Of a stretch of DNA of 64,000 bases, positions 58,595 to 64,000 are shown piece by piece. The position numbers and the translations under genes were made by a program. The stretch lies in contig JAUCEF010000012.1 of NCBI GenBank assembly GCA_033558025.1, forward strand, positions 3,658,001 to 3,722,000. The letters are read 5' to 3'. The notes beneath the pieces are model-generated. The model was given only the letters and a program-made list of their open reading frames with translations. It did not search any database and was not told the origin of the DNA. The stretch's first letter is position 1; every line of letters begins with the position of its first letter. This stretch comes from Phytophthora sp. 'mugwort'. Its lineage: Eukaryota > Oomycota > Peronosporomycetes > Peronosporales > Peronosporaceae.

Positions 58595-61500
58595 ATGACC
58601 GACCGACCGCCGATCAACAAGCGTCCACAAATGCGCAAGAGTAGCTTGGGTGCTACTATTCGCAACACGGGAATGTCGACGCGGCATATTTACGAGATGC
58701 AGGTCAAAACTGCCAACTACGAGGCCATGATGCAGCGATTCCAGCTTCGGAAGGTTTCAGACACGGGCATGGCAGTGTCCAAATTCCAAGCAGAAAATCT
58801 CGTCATCGACAAGGAAAGTGGAAGCGTTAAGAAAAGAGGTCGACACCACACGGCACGATTTTCATTACAGCGTATGGTGCGGCCACTTACGAGACGGAAA
58901 ACTTGGAAAAATATGCTTCACTCGCTGGGATCGCCAATTAATCCTACCAGTCGAGTAGCTACCTTACATGGAATCATCATGCTGTGTACCTACCATTTTC
59001 AGCTTTTCTACTTACCGTTTGGCCCAAGCTACTATCCCACTGGATCACCAGCAATTAGAGCCGTCAATATTGCGCTCGAATTGATTTTTTTCATGAACTT
59101 ATTGCTCAACTTTAATACGGCCTACCTAGATCAGAATAGGATGGTAATTTTGCGAAGACAGATCGCGCGCAACTACATGAACAAGTGGTTTATTGTAGAT
59201 TTTCTCTCCGCTATCCCACGCTGCGGGTTATACTATTTTATCACGGGCTCGTTGCCTGGGAACACCCCCATTGTCACACATTCTGAAACCGCGCTGATGG
59301 TGGTTCGTGTTCTTCGCATCACTCTTCTCGAACGTGCAATCTTACTCAGTCGTGTCGTTCAGATAAGCAAACACATGGTGGCTTGGCTTCGCTACTCTCG
59401 TTACTCTCATCTCCTTGGAATCGCTCAACTCATGTGGCTAGTTCTGCTTATTGCTCACTACATGGCCTGCTTTTGGCATGTCGTGTCCGAAAAAAGCCAC
59501 GTTTCAAAGCCAATACTAGTTCTCGAAAAGTACATTGCGGATTACTATTACGCCGTCAGTCTTATTCAAGGTCAAGGCAACGTCATTGGGACGAAGGACG
59601 AAAATTTGTACTCGACGGTGTCGATCTTGGTGGGCTCCGTCGTCTTGGCTATTGTGTTTGGTAACGTGGCGATGCTTGTATCCAATTTCAACGCCAGTTC
59701 CACTAATTACCATCGTAAAATGGAGGCAGTATTTGCAACAATGGACAAGATGCATCTGCCGGATAAGTTGCGCGAGCGAATCCACCAATATTACACTCAC
59801 GTCTGGACTGAGTACGAATCTTTGGACGGAGATATTGTCAAATTCCAGCGGGAGCTCACGCATACCCTTGGTCTAGAGGTAGGCTTGTACAAGTACATGA
59901 ATCTAGTCACTGAGATTCCCTTCTGGAAGGATTGCTCTCCGGATTTCGCCACTCAAATTATCCTCAACCTAGCGGTGAGAGTGTATCTTCCCGATGATTA
60001 TGTGGTACGCAAGGGAGAAACTTGTGACGAAATGTTCATGATCAACAGGGGCATTTGCGCTCTGTCGTACACTTGGGATTCGGATAATAGCAGCGAAGAT
60101 GACGGCAGATACTCGAATACTGACAGTGGAACGAGTGTAAACCGGGTTCCCAGTCACGAGGTCACCCGCTTAGCCTTTCATAACCATGCACGAGGAAGTG
60201 CGAAATTCAAGCTTTTATCGGATACGAAAACAACATCCACGGATGATTCGAGTTCGCACGTCCGACCTCAACAGTGGCGCCTTCCTGGAGACCCTTTGAA
60301 GACACCTCCAGCTCCAGTGACGAATATATCAACTGGGAATGCAGAAAGTCACGAGACGCAGCTCATGTATCCAGGAGAGACAACTGGAGAGGTGGGTCTA
60401 ATCATGAACCACTTACAAGCTGGGAGTATCCGCGCTGTCACATACGTGGAAATGTGCATTCTTGATAGAGCTACTTTCCAGCGACTGATCTCGCGTTACC
60501 CGAAAGACCGACGTACCGTTCTCACTCATATGCTGCGTGATAGTATCGAAAAGGGCCAATTTCCTTTTTCATGGGAAGAAATTAGTGACGTCGTATTAAA
60601 TCAACAACAGCGCATCAGCGACCTTGGAGCCACCCTAGCAAATACACACACCACGATTACTCCAGCACAAGCAGCACAAGCTCTGGTGGAGCGAATTGAC
60701 GTTGAGATGCCAGACAAAACGATCAAATTTGGCTTGCAAGGCTCAGATAAGCCACTGGAGCTTCAATTGCCACCTGTTCGAGGAGTGGCGCTGAAATGTC
60801 ATGAAAATGGTACTATCCTCGCGGCCGACGCACCTCTGACCCAATCCGCAGTGGCCACTCAATCTCCCTTGGCGGCGAAGGATGGTAGTACCCAAAACGA
60901 ACTGCTTGAAATTGTGAGCGTTATGACAGGGGCGATTAGTAGGATGGAAAATGATTTAAAGTCGATAAAGGTTCGATTGGACCAACTTCCTTCTGGAGAA
61001 GCAGTGGAGGATGCGTCGTTAGCGACAAAATCCAGTCTCAGTATGGTAACTAGTAGCGACACACACACTGGTGCCCGCAGAGCCACTAGCGCCGTGTCTC
61101 GTGCACCACCATGCATTAAGCGGTTGAGCCGTGTCAAAAGTTCCCTCGATGTCTCCACCATCAGGAATCGTGAGACCAGACAGGGCCAGGTGGTACCAAT
61201 TCCTGGCGTGAAGCTCAAAAAAAGTAATATCAGTGCTAAAAGTGTTCGTAACGACGGTGTGAAAGGTACCGAAGGCTTTCTACCTCAAATGATTGGTAGC
61301 GAACCCTTGATTTCAAGCAACATTGAAGCAAATCGTCAGACTCTTGAACTCCCTATCCTCGAAAGAGGCGCCTTGGCCGATTCGCTACCACTTGAAGACA
61401 AGACGTTCGAGAGAGTTTCCACCCAACATGTACTTCTTCACCCACGTTCTCGCTTATCGATCACAGACGCTGCTTCTCGCCAACAACCGAGACCGTCAAA

Positions 61501-61975
61501 ACACAGGCCATCAATTCGTCGTCTGCTCAGCGCGACCTTCTTAAAGAGAGAAAACGGGTCCATGAATTCTCTCAGTTTCCGACACTCCGCTTCGTCGTCA
61601 GGTCGATCGCGAGGAGAAGAGCTCTCGCTTGCAGATCAGCTATGGAACCGACAAAGCAGTGACAGCCGAAGTCTTACAGCGACTACACACAAACCTGAAG
61701 ATGCATCGACGGCAGCACCCCGAGATGAGTATTTTGTCTACCGAGGTGGTTCAAATAAATCAGCTAGCAACTACAAACGTCGCGACTCACGTATGCAAAA
61801 CTCTCCAGAGTCACCACTTAGCTTTGATTCAGGCGCGGAAAGCACATCAGCACCTCCTTCAGGAAATGTTGGAGCCTGGTTCATAGATCCTGGAACGGCA
61901 ACGGCTTGGAGGAATGACAGCGCTAGCACCGTCAAGGGGAGACGAGAATCAAGAAAACCACGGAAAATCTCTTAA
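58595..61975 (+). CDS. CNG/HCN-like voltage-gated cation channel
   Basis: The open frame reaches 58457 only with TTG; ATG 58595 gives 1126 residues. A basic N-terminus (to ~115) is followed by six membrane segments (S1 TLHGIIMLCTYHFQLFYL; S2 IALELIFFMNLLLNF; S3 WFIVDFLSAIPRCG). S4 is rather poor in Arg (VVRVLRITLLERAILLSRVV), and S5 is LLGIAQLMWLVLLIAHYMAC. The pore helix YYYAVSLIQGQGN carries GQGN in place of a K+ filter GYG or the CNG GET. After S6 comes a C-linker, then a cyclic-nucleotide-binding fold (RVYLPDDYVVRKGETCDEMF; GETTGEVGLI...SIRAVTY) split by a ~100-residue Ser/Asp-rich insert. The long Ser-rich C-terminus has no domain. Ion selectivity is uncertain. Confidence 0.85.
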   Translation: MTDRPPINKRPQMRKSSLGATIRNTGMSTRHIYEMQVKTANYEAMMQRFQLRKVSDTGMAVSKFQAENLVIDKESGSVKKRGRHHTARFSLQRMVRPLTRRKTWKNMLHSLGSPINPTSRVATLHGIIMLCTYHFQLFYLPFGPSYYPTGSPAIRAVNIALELIFFMNLLLNFNTAYLDQNRMVILRRQIARNYMNKWFIVDFLSAIPRCGLYYFITGSLPGNTPIVTHSETALMVVRVLRITLLERAILLSRVVQISKHMVAWLRYSRYSHLLGIAQLMWLVLLIAHYMACFWHVVSEKSHVSKPILVLEKYIADYYYAVSLIQGQGNVIGTKDENLYSTVSILVGSVVLAIVFGNVAMLVSNFNASSTNYHRKMEAVFATMDKMHLPDKLRERIHQYYTHVWTEYESLDGDIVKFQRELTHTLGLEVGLYKYMNLVTEIPFWKDCSPDFATQIILNLAVRVYLPDDYVVRKGETCDEMFMINRGICALSYTWDSDNSSEDDGRYSNTDSGTSVNRVPSHEVTRLAFHNHARGSAKFKLLSDTKTTSTDDSSSHVRPQQWRLPGDPLKTPPAPVTNISTGNAESHETQLMYPGETTGEVGLIMNHLQAGSIRAVTYVEMCILDRATFQRLISRYPKDRRTVLTHMLRDSIEKGQFPFSWEEISDVVLNQQQRISDLGATLANTHTTITPAQAAQALVERIDVEMPDKTIKFGLQGSDKPLELQLPPVRGVALKCHENGTILAADAPLTQSAVATQSPLAAKDGSTQNELLEIVSVMTGAISRMENDLKSIKVRLDQLPSGEAVEDASLATKSSLSMVTSSDTHTGARRATSAVSRAPPCIKRLSRVKSSLDVSTIRNRETRQGQVVPIPGVKLKKSNISAKSVRNDGVKGTEGFLPQMIGSEPLISSNIEANRQTLELPILERGALADSLPLEDKTFERVSTQHVLLHPRSRLSITDAASRQQPRPSKHRPSIRRLLSATFLKRENGSMNSLSFRHSASSSGRSRGEELSLADQLWNRQSSDSRSLTATTHKPEDASTAAPRDEYFVYRGGSNKSASNYKRRDSRMQNSPESPLSFDSGAESTSAPPSGNVGAWFIDPGTATAWRNDSASTVKGRRESRKPRKIS

Positions 61976-62119
61976 TGATCATGATAACGTTAAGATAGTT
62001 GCTCGTCTAATTCTCTTCTGGTCCTACACTTCCTGTAGAGTTTGTGTCGAACCTTTCCCTCTCGTGGTCCTCGCAAATCTTAACCATCCCGTTAGTTGCG
62101 TAGATCCACCACGACCAGA
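61976..62119. other. short intergenic region
   Basis: Convergent 3' ends; nothing else seen. Confidence 0.35.
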
Positions 62120-62443
62120 TCATGAATGACGAGATGCCAAAATCAAACTCTCCATCTTGTACTTCACCTTCCCATGTGGAGTTGCTGAGATCTTGTAGTA
62201 CTTGCCTTGGCACCCGGTATCTTCGTATACGACTAAATGACCTTCTTCTGGTAGTTTCCTAAACTTGAGGGAGTGCGTGCGGTCGTTGAAACAGGGGACG
62301 GAATAACAAAGCTGTGTCTCAGAGAAGGCCCATTCCGTGTAGTGATCGTCCAAGTTTTAGCCGTCATATAAATATACGTGATCAGCGTTAGCTGACATGG
62401 TTGTCGTCGCCACTGCAAGTTGTAGCACGTGTAACTTTGTCAT
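62120..62443 (-). pseudogene. small secreted cysteine protein, interrupted by one TAA
   Basis: From ATG 62443 the signal-peptide-like N-terminus MTKLHVLQLAVATTTMSANA runs into DHVYLYDG, then TAA at 62359-62357. The frame then continues perfectly with LDDHYTEWAFSETQLCYSVP and CFNDRTHSLKFRKLPEEGHL, then VVYEDTGCQGKYYKI, to a stop at 62122-62120. Except for the one stop it would be a 107-codon gene. A paralog with the same CFN...YE-x-x-GC-x-G layout lies head-to-head at 62742-63203. The fold is unknown, though the spacing recalls beta/gamma-crystallin-like secreted proteins. Confidence 0.5.
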
Positions 62444-62741
62444 GAAAATTTGATGCTTGGTCCCAAGACCGCTAGTAGGGAAATCCACCACGACAAATGA
62501 AATTCAAGGCATCCAAGGTCCATGCCCTACAGTACCCATACGTTCTTGACGAAGCCGCTGTTGATGCAAGAAATTTTACAAGCATGAATAAAACAAGTAT
62601 GTTGGACGTTCACTTCTTACCACAGATCTTTTCTTTTTTATTGAAGGCTTCATCACAGGGTTAACCCTGATATGTAAAAAGGATGCCATCTCAAGCTCAC
62701 CCTTTTCAACCAGTTCATTTTGCGATTCACTGCCACTCCTC

Positions 62742-63203
62742 CATGTCGACCCTGCTCAAGTTGATACTGGGAATGTCGGTTCTGGCATCAGTCTTGTTGC
62801 CGTCCATGCCGACAGAACTTCGGCTTTTCCTGGCCAGCCTTCGACCACCAATCGTCGCTACAAGAAATTTAAGTTTTCGGGTATTTAAGTTTGTTACTCG
62901 CTTGATTCGTGCTTCAATAACCTCGCAGTCGGTGCTGCCTGGCTCAATGCTCCCCACGGCACCTGTTTCGCCTTCTATGAAGGCAGCGGATGCAGGGGGA
63001 GGCTTTTGCGTGTACAGGACATTGTTGCCACGGGAAGCGTTGATTTTACGAAAGTGAACGTTGCGAACAAACTATCGTCATTCATGCTTCTGGAATCGAG
63101 CAACTATCCTATCGGAGGTATGATAGAGATCTGCCACGACGAAGGCACCACGCTCGCTGGACTGCATCAATATTTCGCAGCAGATCCAAAATATCGAAAT
63201 TAA
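62742..63203 (+). pseudogene. small secreted cysteine protein, paralog, frame-broken
   Basis: A signal-like N-terminus (MSTLLKLILGMSVLASVLLP, 62742 on) lies in one frame, the mature part in another: VHADRTSAFPGQPSTTNRRY, KKFKFSGI, stop, VCYSLDSCFNNLAVGAAWLN, APHGTCFAFYEGSGCRGRLL, then RVQDIVATGSVDFTKVNVAN to TAA at 63203. The Cys layout (CFN, FYEGSGCRG) matches the neighbour at 62120-62443. A frame change and one in-frame stop argue for a pseudogene, unless introns remove both. Confidence 0.5.
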
Positions 63204-63896
63204 AGGAAATCCTTTCTGGTAGTTGCTCCACATACCAGGCAAGATAATTACTACGTCGTACCGTTTTGCCTGCCTAAATTGACTTGTTTTACGTTCGTAT
63301 CGTCGTTGACTGGTAAGTGACGCACGTTGTTCATTCGTGTTCTAGAGAACTATGGTACCGAATAACACTGCAGTGCTGCATTAATACTAAAAAGCGAAAC
63401 GCCCCACTTTGTTGAGTATAGCACTGTCAATGCAAAGACAGCTTCTTAGAGCCGAAGATAAATTTATACCTGCAGACAGGTAGCCGTGCGATCTCGAGTA
63501 GCGGATGTGTCTGTTACGTAAAAACGTTGTTGGGGCCGGGTGCGCTCGAGTAAGTAAATTTAAGACTGGAAGTTAACCTAGCACTACACATACATGCTGC
63601 TGCGGGGCCTGAGGTCCTCGACAGCCAGCCATTCCAGCTAGCCTGGACGCAGCTCGAACCGTAGTCGCCCAGCCTGTTCTGGTGCTCGCTTAGTCTATCG
63701 CTCGGCCTGAGCCAAATTGTTCCTCACTTTAGCAGTGTCCGGCCTTATTTGTTAGCGATGAATCAAGAAACCCGAGGGTTGCGTTCAGGTAGGGGATTCT
63801 GTTAAATGAAAATTTACTAGGCTCCTGCGTAGGATCCTGAGCTCTTTGTGGACTAAGAGGAGGATTTGGACAAGTCTCCCATGTCCTGGGGCGACA
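63204..63896. other. intergenic region
   Basis: No recognised gene. An ATG at 63753 opens only a short frame. The promoter of the partial gene at the right edge should lie here. Confidence 0.3.
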
Positions 63897-64000
63897 ATGA
63901 CCTCCTCGCTGTTGGTGGATGTCCAGCGTATCCTGCTGAACAACCACCTGCGCCTCGAGGACAGCGACGACGCCGACGGCCAGGACACGCTCGGCCTTCG
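63897..64000 (+). CDS. 5' end of a gene running off the window (partial)
   Basis: ATG at 63897 opens a frame to the window edge that begins MTSSLLVDVQRILLNNHLRL and continues with the acidic EDSDDADGQD. The GC-rich third positions match genuine genes of this window, unlike the alternative ATG at 63881. The product is unknown. Confidence 0.45.
   Translation, partial: MTSSLLVDVQRILLNNHLRLEDSDDADGQDTLGL

Noticed and set aside
62120..62353. Complete 77-residue gene starting at MDDHYTEW
   Set aside because: The first codon is TTG, and the frame continues upstream past one TAA to a signal peptide, so it is the rear part of an interrupted gene.

Overview
The window looks like nuclear DNA of an oomycete, most likely Phytophthora or a close relative. 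This is inferred from short 71-80 bp GT-AG introns, GC-rich coding sequence with long single-exon genes, TCATTYY initiator-like motifs upstream of starts, an oomycete-style bZIP, and a dense mix of DNA transposons (Crypton, piggyBac, pogo, MULE, hAT, Harbinger). No database was searched; product names rest on recognised motifs.

Layout. 1-8.0 kb is a gene block: a 3'-truncated polytopic membrane protein (EI24-like), two tandem paralogous secreted eight-cysteine single-pass membrane proteins, a multipass membrane protein with an irregular leucine-rich C-terminus, and a three-exon G-patch plus zinc-finger RNA-binding protein. 8.2-40 kb is a transposon island in which every transposase I recognise is broken. 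From left to right it holds a piggyBac-like element with 15-bp inverted ends that contains a hAT relic, a Crypton tyrosine recombinase, a tRNA-like sequence, a pogo relic with a strange inverted duplication, two Pol III SINE heads, a MULE with inverted arms, a second Crypton in opposite orientation, a Tc1/mariner relic, a second pogo relic, a second hAT with a 174-bp tandem duplication, and a Harbinger transposase next to a coiled-coil ORF and a SET-domain ORF. I saw no reverse transcriptase or retroviral-type integrase motif in it.

40.7-64 kb is a second gene block: CPA2-type cation/proton antiporter, isoprenylcysteine methylesterase-like hydrolase, small secreted/anchored Ser-rich protein, Trm11 tRNA methyltransferase, two-exon bZIP factor, a large oomycete-type protein of unknown function, NOP16, folylpolyglutamate synthase, a secreted PAN plus CAP-like protein, and a CNG/HCN-like cation channel with an unusual pore. 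After these come a head-to-head pair of small secreted proteins that both look broken, and the start of a gene running off the right edge.

The genes are independently transcribed housekeeping, transport, RNA-processing and surface genes, not an operon or a pathway. NOP16 and folylpolyglutamate synthase share a short divergent promoter with CCAAT boxes. The most unusual features are the piggyBac composite with a hyperstable intron hairpin, the paired Cryptons, the Harbinger-SET association, and the eight-cysteine tandem family.
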